Numbered from the stretch's first letter, positions 27,795-38,498 are shown. The stretch: DNA of 64,000 nt from DRPN01 sp964599235 (GCA_964599235.1 CAZRDX010000046.1:79321-143320), one strand, 5' to 3'. A program made the numbers and translations. The notes: generated from the sequence alone by a model not told the origin.

Positions 27795-30700
27795 CTACTG
27801 CATGAGGGTGAAGCGGAGGCTGATGCCGAAGTTGGTGTTGGCCGTTGGATAGGTAAGAGCCACAAAGGGCGTGTTGACGATCCGGTCGAAAAAGAGACGG
27901 AGGTTGAACTTGTCGCTCAGCATGTAGTCGGCACTGAACTTGATGGTGACGATCTTCTGACCGGCTGTGGGGATGTTGTTCTCCTCAAGGAGTTTGCGCA
28001 TGATGGTCTTGGTATCCCGGATGCTCAGATCGGCTCGCAGGTTCAGATCACTGCTCAGCTCACGCGACTGACCTCCGCCCGAACGGAAAGTTAGTTTCAC
28101 GCTGTTGAACCGGAATCCCGTACCGATTACGAACTCCGAGTTGTAGACCTCCGTGAGCTGGTTGTTGCCCAGGCTCAGCGCCAGGTTACGGGCACGCTTG
28201 TACTCCACCTTGGATGTGAGACCGTTCTTCCAGGTCATATCCAGCCCCGCCAGCGGCGCAAACTGCTCAATGATCGAGACCGTGTTGATCTGATAGGCCG
28301 GAAGAAAGTTGTACTCCAGGTCACGGATCCAGTTCAGACCATCCGGCCCTTCCAGGTAATCCAGGTTCGACTGGTACGAAGCGATGTTGTAGGTGGAACG
28401 GTAAGCATGCATCAGGTTGATCGAACGAAATACATCTTTCACCGCCGGGATGCGGTTGAAAATGTCGATCACCACCCGCCAGTTGGGTAATACCTGCGTG
28501 ATCCTGGGAATGCTGTTGATGGGGATCTTCTCGGGATCCTTGCCGGCGTAAGCCGCCAGGAACGCCGGAAGCATCACCTCCTGGCTCGTCATCGAATAAC
28601 CGTTCTTGTAACCATTGGTCAGCGGATCTCCCGTCACCGGATCGACATCAGGATCGTAGGTGGGATCAATGCGATGCCGTCTCTCGGCCAGCCGTGCAGA
28701 GATGATCTTCGTGTATTCCCTGAACCGGTCGAACGTCGCCGAACGGTAGTTATCCTTCTCATGGACCTTGTCGAACAGGCTCTTCATCGTGATATAGGTC
28801 ATCGAGAAGTTGCCCGTCACCATCCTGTTGGTGAAGTTGTAGTTCCCGTTCAGATCATCGTATTTGAAATATTCGTTGGTGTTATAGGAGAACCTCCTGT
28901 TGGCGATGAGATCCACCTTGATCCCCTTGAACGGCTCGAAAGTGGTGCGGAAGTTGAAATTCTCGTTGTGCACCATCACGTAAGGATTGTTGATCAGCGA
29001 ATCCTTGGTGAGCCATCCTTTGTCGGCCACACGATAGAGGAAGTTGTCATCCTGCCAACCCAGGATGAAAGGCCAGCCCGGAGCCATCTCGCCACCTACT
29101 TTATTGAGACCCAGATATTTCGTCTGTGGCATATAACCTGGCAGCAGGGTCCCTTCATTCTCCATGTATGAGAACGACATATTGCGTATTCCCATCAGCA
29201 GGCCCACCACCGTCTCACCGATGATCACGCCAGGGTTCTCCTTCACGTTACGTTTGCCCTTCACCATGATCCGCACATTCTTGTGATCCTCTTCGGCAGT
29301 GAAGGTGATCTTGTCGGGGTTCACGATCTTGTAGCTACCCTTGATCTCCGCACCGTTCTCGTCAAAAGCCTTCACCTCGGTGATCTTCTCTGTCTTCAGC
29401 TTATGGAGGATCGAACGCGGCCGTCCCCCTTTCAGACGGACCAGACCGGAAGTGTAGGAGACATCCTTCTCCTTCGGCGGCGGGGGCTTGCCGCTGAAAC
29501 GCCGCATGTTGTCCTGGTTGATGCGCTTCAGGAAACCCACCTTGTTGTATAACGTGGTGAAGTTGAGCTGGGCGTTGAGCTGCAGTGTGTGGGAGTTCTG
29601 GATCGTATTCCCCAGATGGATGTTCATCGTATCGGGATAAATGGGTCCTACCAGCCAGTCGTATTTCACACCGTACCTGGCCGAAGAGGAAACCCAGTTG
29701 AGCAAAGGAAGCTTGTTGATGGGGATCGTATACGTAAGATTGATCGTATGGTAATAATGTGTGTTCCGCCCGAAATGCCGTAAATTGAGCCTCACGGAAT
29801 CTCGCCACCTCTCCCATTCATCAGGATAACGGTCCCGGTCAACCCCTCCCGGCGGCTCATCGATACGCGCAATGTTGCCCGCCGCAAAGTCGAACCGCAA
29901 AGCCCTCGTCAGATCCCACTTCACATCGTAGTTGCGGTTCCAGAAAAAATCCTTGCGGAACGAAGGATCGATCCTCAGATAGGGATTGTTGATGTTGCGT
30001 GTCTTGATCTCGTTGTAATAACGGGTCAGATCGGTACGGAAAGAGACATGCTTGGGCATGTAATAGAAATTGAAATCCCGGATCAGCCGGAAAGCGTTCG
30101 AGCGCATGATCTTCATCTTCCTGAACGGAGCAATGTTCTTCGGCGAAGTGTTGAACACATAGGTCAGCCCGCCCCGGTAATTCTTCTCAAGGTTGATCTC
30201 CGTCTTCACGTTGCGGCGGTACATCTCGCTGTAGGCATAGTTGAACGAAATGTTGGAGGGGCTGTAGAAACGGGGTTTCTTGGTGATCGGGCCGATGCCG
30301 ACATTGGTGAAGTTGATGCTCTTGTGACGTGAGAAATCCTGCGAAAAATGAAGGATCGAGTCCCGTTCGGCCCTCGTCTCGGCATGGGCCAGGGCCGACT
30401 TGAGCGGCACGTCGGGATCCAGAGGATTGTACTGCGGATTGATGCGCGTCTCCGAAAAACCTATGAACATGGGGATACGTACCTTGGCCTTCTCCGGGAA
30501 GAACTTACCCAGTTCCAGATTGGTGGAGATGTCGTACCGGATCACCTCCTCCTGGTTCAGCTGGGCCACTTTTTTCTCGATGCTCCCGAAACCCGGTTTG
30601 CTGGTGAACCCCGCAATATCCAAGGTGCCGAAATCGGCCAGACGGGTCTGCATCCGGGCGTTGGCGGCCCAGCCTCCCTTCTCGTCAAAGTTGGTCATGC

Positions 30701-33700
30701 GCAACTCGTCACACCATATCTCCGCCGACTTGGGACGCCCGTCATCCTCGAAATAATGGTTGTTCTGCAACGGATTGCGGATACCGATCATGATCGTCCG
30801 CACATTGCTGAAGTTGGGATTGCCTTTTACCTTCACCAGCGCATCACCTTCTTTTTTCACATACACGTCATCCACGGTCAGCCCGCCCGGGTTGCGGTTC
30901 ATCACCGCATTCCTTTCCTGCTTGAGCTCCTGCAGGATACGCAGGGGCAGGATGATCTTGTTCTCCCGCGGCCAGACGATCTCCCGGTCGCTCTCGATGT
31001 CGTTGTTGTAGCGACCGGGTGGCGTCACCTTCATCGGCAGTTCATACTCATAGTAATTATCCTGATAATCGGTACCCAGACGGATGAAAACGGTCACCTC
31101 ATCGTCCATCAGTTGCTGATCCGGCAGCGCCTCGGCATGTACTTCCATCTGGATCTGCTTGTACTTGCGCAGGTCGAGCATGACATTCTTGTAAATGGCC
31201 CGGGCATCCCCGTCGGCCAGATCGTGCACCCTCATCAGGATCGACTGCTCGTTGAGCTGACGCAACTGCGGGTTGGTGGGATCGATGATACGGTTGACCC
31301 CCGGCGGCAACACATAGTTGACAGGCTGCTTGCTGCTGTTCTCCTCAATGTTGACCGCCGACACCTCAAAATCCCCGCCCGTCTGCTGGGGCACCGTGAT
31401 ACGCTCACCTCCCTGCAGCATCGTGCTGTAATAGTTCCTCCACTCACCCCGCACCAGATCGAACGTCGCAAACCGCAGAATGGTCTCTTTGTTGAAGCCG
31501 CGCAGGAAAACCCGGATGAAACGGATCGACTTGAAATCCTGAATATTGCCTACCACTTTCTGATAGTCCTGGATGGGGATCTTGAACTGGTACCAGTTGA
31601 CCGACGACACCTGGCCGTTCTTGAAAGTGACCGTGGCCGTGACCTTGTCCGTGACATAGTTGCGCCCCACCACCATGTCGGAAGGACGCAGACTCACATG
31701 GTACTGATAGTAACGCTCGGTCTCGCTCAGCGTGTTGTCACGGTTGATGTCCTCCACATCAGGCAGGGTCGAACCGGAAGTGGAATACGGTTCCTTCGAC
31801 ATTTCCGCCGTAGGAGAGTTGCCCTCCAGACCGTTGTATTTTTTATATCTCTCCAGGATACCCAGTCTCTGCTCATCATAGTCGCTGCCACGATAATAGT
31901 GATAGTCATCACCCGAGGGGTCTTTCAGCAGATCCATGTACGCTTCGGGTGTGAGGATGCTCTTGAGCGAATCGAGATAGCCCTGGAAAAAGGACTCCTC
32001 ATCCTGGTCGCTGAGGCCGTCAAGGCCAACATCCTGGTACTTGCGGGCATTGGGATCGTTGTCAAAAGCGTTCACCAGCGATTGCGTGGTGGGCACACGC
32101 CCCCAGACGGTCGTATCCACATCCCGCACCACAGGCGAGTTGGGCAGACCGTTTTCGAATGCCTTGCGCGAGTCACGCAGGATATCTTCCGAGACATCCC
32201 CCAGGTCGATGAACAGGTCGCCGCCATAGTTGTCAGGCATCTCCACAAAGGGATCCATGAGCCAGAACTCAATGTACTGCACGTTGGCCGACTCAAAGTC
32301 GCTGGTGGGAACCTCCCGCATGATCCCTGCCCAGCGGCTCTCCGGCTGACGAAGGGTGCCGTCGGCATTCACACCTGCCGACACTGCGGTGGGTGCCGCA
32401 TCGTAGTTGTAAGGCCCCCTCTCCTGGGGATAGAACGCCAGGTTGAGCACCGGGATCGTCTGGGGAATGCCCGTGGGACTCTCCCGCTCGGGAAACAGCT
32501 CGTTCTCAAACACCTCCCGCACATAATGGCTCGACTGCAGATCGGGGTTCTGTCGGATATAGTCGGGCGTATTGACCGTATTGCGCAGGAAAAGCGGGTC
32601 GATCACATACCACGCCAGCTTGGCCCGGTTAACCCCGTACAGGAGGTTGTTGTTGAACCGTGCCTCGGGAAAAAGATCGTTCTGGCCCTGCGGCGTACTG
32701 GCCAGCACCCACGCATTGAAAGCCCGCAGATCAATGGTGGTGGTACTCCCCTCAAAATCGTCAATATAGGCCGTACCCGACTTGTATATGGCCCGGGAAT
32801 GGCCGGGGATCATCTGGGCGATCTCCCCCGTGAAATCGATCGAGGAGGGCGCTTTCGTCTCCAGAAAAGGCAAAGCATCCACCAGCCGCGTCAGAAAACG
32901 AGACTCGGCATGATAGCTGCCGTCCAACCCCAGCATCGTATTGGAGATCGGCTCGTCACCCAGGTTCACCTTCTGGGTGAGCGGCCGCTCCGTAAGGTTC
33001 ATCATCGTCCCGCCAATATGAAAATCATCGCTGATCTTGTAATCCAGATGTGTACCAAAAAGTGTCTTGGTCTGCAGATTGAACAACTGGTTGCTCTCCA
33101 GCTGCACCTTGATGGGTGTCTGCGACTCCAGCAGCCCCTGGTTGATGATCTTCACCCGCCCGAGATTGTAATCCACCGTGTAATCGACGTTCTCCCGCAA
33201 CTGGATGCCTCCCGCCGTCACCTTCACCGACCCCTGCGGAATGTTCATCGCATTGAGCTGGATCTCCGAACTGGAGGTCGAAGAATACGATCCGACGATC
33301 TTGAACTTGTTCTTCTCCGCGATCTGCCTCGCCTTCACCAGTGTCGAATCGTAAAGCTCCTGGAAAACATACTTGTCGGCAATGGCATCATCACCGATCT
33401 TTTTCCGCAGATAACTGCCGAAAGGCTCCAGCACGGGAAAAATGACACGTCCTTTGGCCGGATTGATGGTGATCCCCGGCAGGAAGTCGAAATAACCGTC
33501 CGGATGGGGCTCGTTCTGCGAATCAAGGTTGTCAAGGTTTAGCACACGTATGAGGATGTCCTTGGCGATCTTGCCCTCCGGAAGATAGTTGATGTCGTTG
33601 CCTGTTTTGTTGTCATGGTACAATACATGAAGCTCAAAATCCTGGCGCTTGATCTGGTAAGCCCCCAAGGCATAAATGTTCTTCATCATCAGATCCCACG

Positions 33701-35216
33701 TGGGATATTGCGGCGAGAGGTTGGTCCCCTTGATCAGCTTCAGCACCAGAGCATCAGGAGCACTGATGTCGCTGGAGAACTCACCTACCTGGTATACCTG
33801 GCCATTGACAGTGTACTGGTAAGCCACAGCCAGCACCTCATCGGCATTGAGAGCCGTATTGAGCGAGATGAAACCCAGCTGTTTGTTCACCGTATACTCG
33901 TTCTCCTTGAGCCGCCTGGCATTCTCCACCTTCTCATAATCACGGCCGATCTGAAATCCGGGCTCCAGCACCTCCAGCGTCTGGGTCACCTGACTGATAT
34001 CCCGGATACCGCTGTACGTGGTGTTCATTTCCTGGTACAGACCGTTCAGGTCGTTGGAAGGATACGGTCCCTGTCCCGTCTGCTGAAAAGCCGGGATATT
34101 GTTGTAAATGTGCTTCTGACCCTCACCCAGGTCCTGAAAAGCCACCACGTTGCGGGAATTCTCGAAACGGTTGGTCTTGTTGGTCACCCAAACCTCCACC
34201 CGCTGGATGACAATGTCGGAATTGATCACCGGCAGATGGGCCAGCGCCCGGTCGTACTGGTCACGGAAATACTGCGAAAGAAAAAAATGTTTGTTGGCTT
34301 CGTAATCATCCGCCTGCACCTCGAAATCCTGGATCTGTGCACCCCCCTTTACATCGATCTCCGAGGTTTGCCCTTTTTGCTGTGAAAAAACGGTGGTAAT
34401 GGTCAGTTTTCCGAACTGCAGCTCCGTCTTCAATCCGAACAGGCTCTGACTGCCCGTGATGAGTGTACCGGAAAGCGGAAAATTGATGTTCCCCGCCTCG
34501 ATCTTCTTGATGATCTCATCCTCCTTGCCGGTGTACTCCAGTTTCACCTGGTTCTCAAAGTCGAACGTCGCTTCGGTGTTGTAGTTGATGCCCAGCTTCA
34601 GCTTGTCGCCCACCGTCCCCGAGACGTTCATCTGTATCTTCTCCTTGAAATCGAAGGTGGTGACTTTACGTAGTTTCTCCGAGAGGGCCGGGTTGTCGAT
34701 CTTGGAGGTGTTGATGCCGAAGATGAGCTCCGCCGATCCCTGCGGGACAATGTTGACCGTATTGCTGCCGAAGATCCGGTCGAACGCTTCGCCACCCACA
34801 TACAATTTGGGGATGAGCGAAGAACGGTAACTCACCGCATTGCCGCTGGCCTTCTCTTTCCAGTACTGACGCATCGCCTCATCATACTGCCACTTGCGGA
34901 ACTCCTCACCCGACATCACAACAGGAAGACGATAGTCCAGGTTCCCTACTTTTTCGTAGATGATGTACTGGTCGGTCTTCGGATCGTATTCGATCGTACG
35001 TTGTATGTTCGAAGGAAGATGCAAATAGAGGCCCGACTGCGGAGCGTTGAGCGACGGGACCACCCCCTCATCCCTGAAAGGATACCGCAACGGAACCTGT
35101 CCCAGCCGGGAGGTATCCCTCCCGCCCCCGCTCACCTGGGCAACGACAACACCTCCCTGTAGAAGGAACAGCAGACCGGACAACAGAACAAATACATATT
35201 TATTCGTTTTAGCCAA
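27795..35216 (-). CDS. sprA: SprA/Sov, outer-membrane translocon of the type IX secretion system
   Basis: 2,473 residues, the size expected for SprA. The protein is the giant single-chain 36-stranded barrel through which T9SS cargo crosses the outer membrane. A signal peptide (residues 1-27, ending VVVAQ) is followed by the SprA N-terminal region (TIEYDPKTDQYIIYEKVG; FDFKEKIQMNVSGTVGDKLKLG) and long stretches of alternating amphipathic strands. The C-terminus ends in the strand NTNFGISLRFTLMQ with a terminal aromatic/hydrophobic pattern of barrel proteins. It starts 20 bp behind ruvA, a linkage kept in Flavobacterium and Porphyromonas relatives. Its presence predicts other por/gld genes elsewhere. 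Confidence 0.95.
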   Translation of the reverse strand: MAKTNKYVFVLLSGLLFLLQGGVVVAQVSGGGRDTSRLGQVPLRYPFRDEGVVPSLNAPQSGLYLHLPSNIQRTIEYDPKTDQYIIYEKVGNLDYRLPVVMSGEEFRKWQYDEAMRQYWKEKASGNAVSYRSSLIPKLYVGGEAFDRIFGSNTVNIVPQGSAELIFGINTSKIDNPALSEKLRKVTTFDFKEKIQMNVSGTVGDKLKLGINYNTEATFDFENQVKLEYTGKEDEIIKKIEAGNINFPLSGTLITGSQSLFGLKTELQFGKLTITTVFSQQKGQTSEIDVKGGAQIQDFEVQADDYEANKHFFLSQYFRDQYDRALAHLPVINSDIVIQRVEVWVTNKTNRFENSRNVVAFQDLGEGQKHIYNNIPAFQQTGQGPYPSNDLNGLYQEMNTTYSGIRDISQVTQTLEVLEPGFQIGRDYEKVENARRLKENEYTVNKQLGFISLNTALNADEVLAVAYQYTVNGQVYQVGEFSSDISAPDALVLKLIKGTNLSPQYPTWDLMMKNIYALGAYQIKRQDFELHVLYHDNKTGNDINYLPEGKIAKDILIRVLNLDNLDSQNEPHPDGYFDFLPGITINPAKGRVIFPVLEPFGSYLRKKIGDDAIADKYVFQELYDSTLVKARQIAEKNKFKIVGSYSSTSSSEIQLNAMNIPQGSVKVTAGGIQLRENVDYTVDYNLGRVKIINQGLLESQTPIKVQLESNQLFNLQTKTLFGTHLDYKISDDFHIGGTMMNLTERPLTQKVNLGDEPISNTMLGLDGSYHAESRFLTRLVDALPFLETKAPSSIDFTGEIAQMIPGHSRAIYKSGTAYIDDFEGSTTTIDLRAFNAWVLASTPQGQNDLFPEARFNNNLLYGVNRAKLAWYVIDPLFLRNTVNTPDYIRQNPDLQSSHYVREVFENELFPERESPTGIPQTIPVLNLAFYPQERGPYNYDAAPTAVSAGVNADGTLRQPESRWAGIMREVPTSDFESANVQYIEFWLMDPFVEMPDNYGGDLFIDLGDVSEDILRDSRKAFENGLPNSPVVRDVDTTVWGRVPTTQSLVNAFDNDPNARKYQDVGLDGLSDQDEESFFQGYLDSLKSILTPEAYMDLLKDPSGDDYHYYRGSDYDEQRLGILERYKKYNGLEGNSPTAEMSKEPYSTSGSTLPDVEDINRDNTLSETERYYQYHVSLRPSDMVVGRNYVTDKVTATVTFKNGQVSSVNWYQFKIPIQDYQKVVGNIQDFKSIRFIRVFLRGFNKETILRFATFDLVRGEWRNYYSTMLQGGERITVPQQTGGDFEVSAVNIEENSSKQPVNYVLPPGVNRIIDPTNPQLRQLNEQSILMRVHDLADGDARAIYKNVMLDLRKYKQIQMEVHAEALPDQQLMDDEVTVFIRLGTDYQDNYYEYELPMKVTPPGRYNNDIESDREIVWPRENKIILPLRILQELKQERNAVMNRNPGGLTVDDVYVKKEGDALVKVKGNPNFSNVRTIMIGIRNPLQNNHYFEDDGRPKSAEIWCDELRMTNFDEKGGWAANARMQTRLADFGTLDIAGFTSKPGFGSIEKKVAQLNQEEVIRYDISTNLELGKFFPEKAKVRIPMFIGFSETRINPQYNPLDPDVPLKSALAHAETRAERDSILHFSQDFSRHKSINFTNVGIGPITKKPRFYSPSNISFNYAYSEMYRRNVKTEINLEKNYRGGLTYVFNTSPKNIAPFRKMKIMRSNAFRLIRDFNFYYMPKHVSFRTDLTRYYNEIKTRNINNPYLRIDPSFRKDFFWNRNYDVKWDLTRALRFDFAAGNIARIDEPPGGVDRDRYPDEWERWRDSVRLNLRHFGRNTHYYHTINLTYTIPINKLPLLNWVSSSARYGVKYDWLVGPIYPDTMNIHLGNTIQNSHTLQLNAQLNFTTLYNKVGFLKRINQDNMRRFSGKPPPPKEKDVSYTSGLVRLKGGRPRSILHKLKTEKITEVKAFDENGAEIKGSYKIVNPDKITFTAEEDHKNVRIMVKGKRNVKENPGVIIGETVVGLLMGIRNMSFSYMENEGTLLPGYMPQTKYLGLNKVGGEMAPGWPFILGWQDDNFLYRVADKGWLTKDSLINNPYVMVHNENFNFRTTFEPFKGIKVDLIANRRFSYNTNEYFKYDDLNGNYNFTNRMVTGNFSMTYITMKSLFDKVHEKDNYRSATFDRFREYTKIISARLAERRHRIDPTYDPDVDPVTGDPLTNGYKNGYSMTSQEVMLPAFLAAYAGKDPEKIPINSIPRITQVLPNWRVVIDIFNRIPAVKDVFRSINLMHAYRSTYNIASYQSNLDYLEGPDGLNWIRDLEYNFLPAYQINTVSIIEQFAPLAGLDMTWKNGLTSKVEYKRARNLALSLGNNQLTEVYNSEFVIGTGFRFNSVKLTFRSGGGQSRELSSDLNLRADLSIRDTKTIMRKLLEENNIPTAGQKIVTIKFSADYMLSDKFNLRLFFDRIVNTPFVALTYPTANTNFGISLRFTLMQ

Positions 35217-35236
35217 CAGGGAAGAGTTTGAATATC

Positions 35237-35818
35237 CTACAACACCTTCAAAGCTTCTTTGACGATCCCCTCGACAGGCAGGGTCGGATCGTCCCTGATG
35301 ATCTTTTCCACCACCTTTTTCACCCGGCTTTTCGGGAAGCCCAACGTCACCAATGCTGATAACGATTCTTCCAGGATGCTATTGTCCTGCATCACCAAAA
35401 TTTCCCCTTCAGCAGCGACCTTCCCCACCTTGTCGCGCAGATCGACGATCACCCGCTGGGCCGTCTTGGCCCCGATGCCTTTGATACCCTGCAGAAGAGC
35501 CACGTTCTCCGTGACAATGGCCTGCCGCAGCTCATCAGGCACCAACGAGGAAAGGATCAGACGGGCCGTGTTGGCACCAATGCCTGAGACACTTAACAAC
35601 TGCCGGAACAATTCCCGCTCGGAACGGTCGTAAAAACCGAACAACAAATGTGCATCCTCACGGATCACATGATGCACGAAAAGAAGCACCTCCTCTTTTT
35701 CCTTGATGTGCGTGTAGGTGGTCAGGGAGATGTGCAGGTGAAACCCTACAGCACCGGCCTCCAACACCACATAGGTAGGCGCCAGGTCGGTGATCTTGCC
35801 CTTGAGATATTCAAACAT
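35237..35818 (-). CDS. ruvA: Holliday junction DNA helicase subunit RuvA
   Basis: 193 residues. RuvA binds four-way junctions and loads RuvB for branch migration. OB-fold N-terminus (MFEYLKGKITDLAPTYVVLE), two helix-hairpin-helix motifs in LLSVSGIGANTARLIL and LQGIKGIGAKTAQRVIVDL (about 71-130), and the C-terminal RuvB-binding helices. It precedes sprA and follows pdxA on the same strand, with 48 bp to pdxA. Confidence 0.95.
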   Translation of the reverse strand: MFEYLKGKITDLAPTYVVLEAGAVGFHLHISLTTYTHIKEKEEVLLFVHHVIREDAHLLFGFYDRSERELFRQLLSVSGIGANTARLILSSLVPDELRQAIVTENVALLQGIKGIGAKTAQRVIVDLRDKVGKVAAEGEILVMQDNSILEESLSALVTLGFPKSRVKKVVEKIIRDDPTLPVEGIVKEALKVL

Positions 35819-35866
35819 GCCAGGTCAGATAGGTTCAGCTTAGGGTCATGGTGAGCATTGTTTGCG

Positions 35867-36922
35867 TCAGCCCTCCTCTTCTTCTTCACGCTTCAGTGCG
35901 TCCGCCGTCAGTTCCTCGTGCTGCTTCCTGTTACGGAAAATGTCGAGTGCCAGATAAAGAGCCTGACGGAAAGAGTCGGGCGAGGCTTTTCCTTTTCCGG
36001 CCAACTCATAGGCCGTACCGTGATCAGGCGACGTCCGGACCACCGGCAGGCCGGCAGTGAAGTTGACCCCCCGGTCAAAACAGATCGACTTGAAAGGAGC
36101 CAGCCCCTGATCATGGTACATCGCCAGTACCGCATCAAAGCGGGCAAAATCACCCGCACCAAAGAAACCATCGGCAGGATAGGGCCCAAAGACCAGCCTG
36201 TTCTCTTCCCGCAACCGCTTGATGGCAGGGATGATCTGTTCCTCCTCTTCTTTACCCAGCAGACCACTCTCGCCGGCATGCGGATTGAGCCCCAGCACCG
36301 CGATACGCGGTTTGCGGATGCCAAAATCCTGCATCAGCGATTCTTCCAACGTACGGGCCTTGGCATACACTTTCCCCGCCGTGATCTGCTCCGGCACCTC
36401 GGCCACAGGCAGATGCGTCGTCACCAGTGCCACACGCAACCGCTCCCCCACCATCATCATGAGACTGTCCCCCGTCTCACCGAACGATTGCTCAATGTAT
36501 TCCGTGTGCCCGGGAAAGGGAAACTCCTCCGAATGGATCGTGGCCTTGTTCACCGGCGCCGTCACCAGCACATCGATCAGATTGTCCTGCAGATCGGCAA
36601 TGGCCCGCTGCAGAGCCGCCAGAGCCGCCTCACCCGCCTCCCGCGACGGCTTGCCCAGATCCACACGGATGTCATCCCTCACACAATTGATGATGTTGGC
36701 CCGGCGCGGATTGGCTTCCGTGGCCGAACGAATGTGATTAAGACTGAAATTGTTGATATTCAATACCTTCCTGTGATAAGCCGCCACCTTGGGCGAACCG
36801 TACACAATGGGTGTGCACAGCTCCAGGATACGGTTGTCCAGCAACGTCTTGATGATCACCTCATAGCTGATACCATTGATATCGCCGTGGGTGATCCCTA
36901 CCTTGATCTTCTTCTCAGCCAT
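35867..36922 (-). CDS. pdxA: 4-hydroxythreonine-4-phosphate dehydrogenase PdxA
   Basis: 351 residues. PdxA oxidises 4-phosphohydroxy-threonine in the DXP-dependent route to pyridoxal phosphate. Seen: THGDINGISYEVI (10-22), FPGHTEYIEQSFG with a metal His, LGLNPHAGESGLLGKEEEE, and MYHDQGLAPFKSICFDRGVNFTAGLP with further ligands. An acidic C-terminal tail is extra. The DXP precursor route is also represented by dxr at 41240. Gap to pepA is 21 bp. Confidence 0.94.
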   Translation of the reverse strand: MAEKKIKVGITHGDINGISYEVIIKTLLDNRILELCTPIVYGSPKVAAYHRKVLNINNFSLNHIRSATEANPRRANIINCVRDDIRVDLGKPSREAGEAALAALQRAIADLQDNLIDVLVTAPVNKATIHSEEFPFPGHTEYIEQSFGETGDSLMMMVGERLRVALVTTHLPVAEVPEQITAGKVYAKARTLEESLMQDFGIRKPRIAVLGLNPHAGESGLLGKEEEEQIIPAIKRLREENRLVFGPYPADGFFGAGDFARFDAVLAMYHDQGLAPFKSICFDRGVNFTAGLPVVRTSPDHGTAYELAGKGKASPDSFRQALYLALDIFRNRKQHEELTADALKREEEEEG

Positions 36923-36943
36923 GGTTCCCGTCGTTTTGCTCAG

Positions 36944-38407
36944 TTATGCTTCCTCTTTCCCGCAACGGTGACACAACAGGTCATACAGCAGCCGTACCCC
37001 TACACCGGTGCCGCCTTTCCCGCGGTACGAGTTGTCGGCAAGGACAAATGCCGGCCCGGCAATATCCAGATGGATGTAAGGATAACCGGTAAAATGTTCC
37101 AGGAACTTGCCGGCCGTAATGGCCCCTGCCTCCCGTCCGCCGATGTTCTTCATGTCGGCAATATCCGATTTGAGCAGCTCTTTGTATTCATCCCAGAAAG
37201 GGAATCGTACCACCCTTTCCCAGACACGCATCCCGCTCTCTTCCAGCGCCCGGAAGTCTTCTTCCGGAGCATGGCCCATGCCTACGATCCCGTATTTCCC
37301 GATCGCCACGGCGGCAGCCCCCGTGAGGGTGGAGAGCTCCACCACCAGCTCAGGATCGAATTGACGGGCATAGGCCAGGGCATCGGCAAGGATCATCCTT
37401 CCTTCGGCATCGGTGTTGAGCACCTCCACCGTGGTACCGTCGTACATCGTCACCACATCACCCGGTGTGTAGGCATTGCCGTCGGGACGGTTGTCGGTGG
37501 CCGGCACCAGGGCAATGACATGACAAGGCACCCGGTTGGCGGCCAGAGCATACATCGCCGCCCCCACAGCCGCAGCCCCAGCCATGTCCGACTTCATCTG
37601 ATCCATGCTGTCCTTGGTGGGCTTCAGGCTCAGTCCCCCCGTGTCGAAGACCACTCCCTTGCCTACCAGCACGACAGGCCGCTCGTTCACCGCATCCTCA
37701 GGCTTCCACTCCATCACGGTGAAGGTGGGCGGATCGACACTGCCACGGTTGACGGCCAGCAGCCCCCCCATCCGCATCGCCTCGATCTTCTGCTTATGGA
37801 ACACCTCGACCGAAAATCCGGCCTCCCCTCCCAGCTCCTCGAACGACTCGGCCAGACGAACTGCATTGAGCCACGACACCGGCTCGTTCACCAGATCACG
37901 GGCATACCCTACCGCATGCACCACCGTCGCCAGCTCCTGTAAACGCTCCTCTCCCACAGCGGGAGATACCACCGTCACCTCTTGCAGCCTCACCTGCTCC
38001 TCACCCTCCCCATTGGAGGTACGGTACTTGTCAAAACGGTATGCACTCAGCAAAAGCCCTTCCAGAAGCGCCAAAAGAAAAGACGGCTCTTCCTGCCTGT
38101 CGACAAGCCGGACCTTTTCCTCCCCGAAGGAGGTGATCTCCTTCATGATCCGGTAGGCCGTATCACGCAACCGTTCCGCCTTCTCCCAAACACTCCCTTT
38201 CGAGGGCACTACCACTCCCCACAGACGGTGATCATAACGGTTCAGAGTGACCCAAGAGGTCTTCTCCCCTTCCAGATGCCGGACAACGAAACTCTTCTCC
38301 TTCTCATCCTGCAAAAAGGCGAACAAGGCCTCTCGGTCGGCTGCCAGGACTATTGTGGATGAACCTTTCTCATCCCGGCCGGAGGGAACGATCCTGATAT
38401 CCTGCAT
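36944..38407 (-). CDS. pepA: leucyl aminopeptidase, M17 family
   Basis: 487 residues. Catalytic C-terminal domain with GKGVVFDTGGLSLK, MKSDMAGAAA, and NTDAEGRMILADAL, which hold the two-metal site and active Lys/Arg. The enzyme removes N-terminal residues from peptides in the cytoplasm. The start at 38407 was chosen because the 23 residues in front would be read from the promoter region; the family start is close to QDIRIVPSG. First gene of the pepA-pdxA-ruvA-sprA group. Confidence 0.92.
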   Translation of the reverse strand: MQDIRIVPSGRDEKGSSTIVLAADREALFAFLQDEKEKSFVVRHLEGEKTSWVTLNRYDHRLWGVVVPSKGSVWEKAERLRDTAYRIMKEITSFGEEKVRLVDRQEEPSFLLALLEGLLLSAYRFDKYRTSNGEGEEQVRLQEVTVVSPAVGEERLQELATVVHAVGYARDLVNEPVSWLNAVRLAESFEELGGEAGFSVEVFHKQKIEAMRMGGLLAVNRGSVDPPTFTVMEWKPEDAVNERPVVLVGKGVVFDTGGLSLKPTKDSMDQMKSDMAGAAAVGAAMYALAANRVPCHVIALVPATDNRPDGNAYTPGDVVTMYDGTTVEVLNTDAEGRMILADALAYARQFDPELVVELSTLTGAAAVAIGKYGIVGMGHAPEEDFRALEESGMRVWERVVRFPFWDEYKELLKSDIADMKNIGGREAGAITAGKFLEHFTGYPYIHLDIAGPAFVLADNSYRGKGGTGVGVRLLYDLLCHRCGKEEA

Positions 38408-38430
38408 GACTTCGATCCTTTTGTGTCGTA

Positions 38431-38438
38431 CAAAGGTA
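38431..38438 (-). promoter_or_regulatory. -7 box TACCTTTG before pepA
   Basis: Exact TAnnTTTG on the minus strand, 23 bp before the pepA ATG. It abuts the terminator of the preceding gene, so pepA starts a new transcript. Confidence 0.5.
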
Positions 38439-38474
38439 AAAAAAAAGCCACTCCCCGTCAGCATGGGAAGCGGC
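38438..38474 (-). terminator. terminator of the DUF4837 gene
   Basis: On the minus strand GCCGCTTCCC pairs with GGGGAGTGGC (10 bp including two G-U pairs), loop of 8, then nine U. It ends at the pepA promoter. Confidence 0.75.
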
Positions 38475-38498
38475 ATTGCGCTTTTTCGTCAACCCTGT

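Noticed and set aside
30348..33542. 1,064-codon plus-strand frame inside sprA
   Set aside because: Lies antisense to the verified sprA frame and shows no domain; long antisense frames are common in GC-rich DNA.
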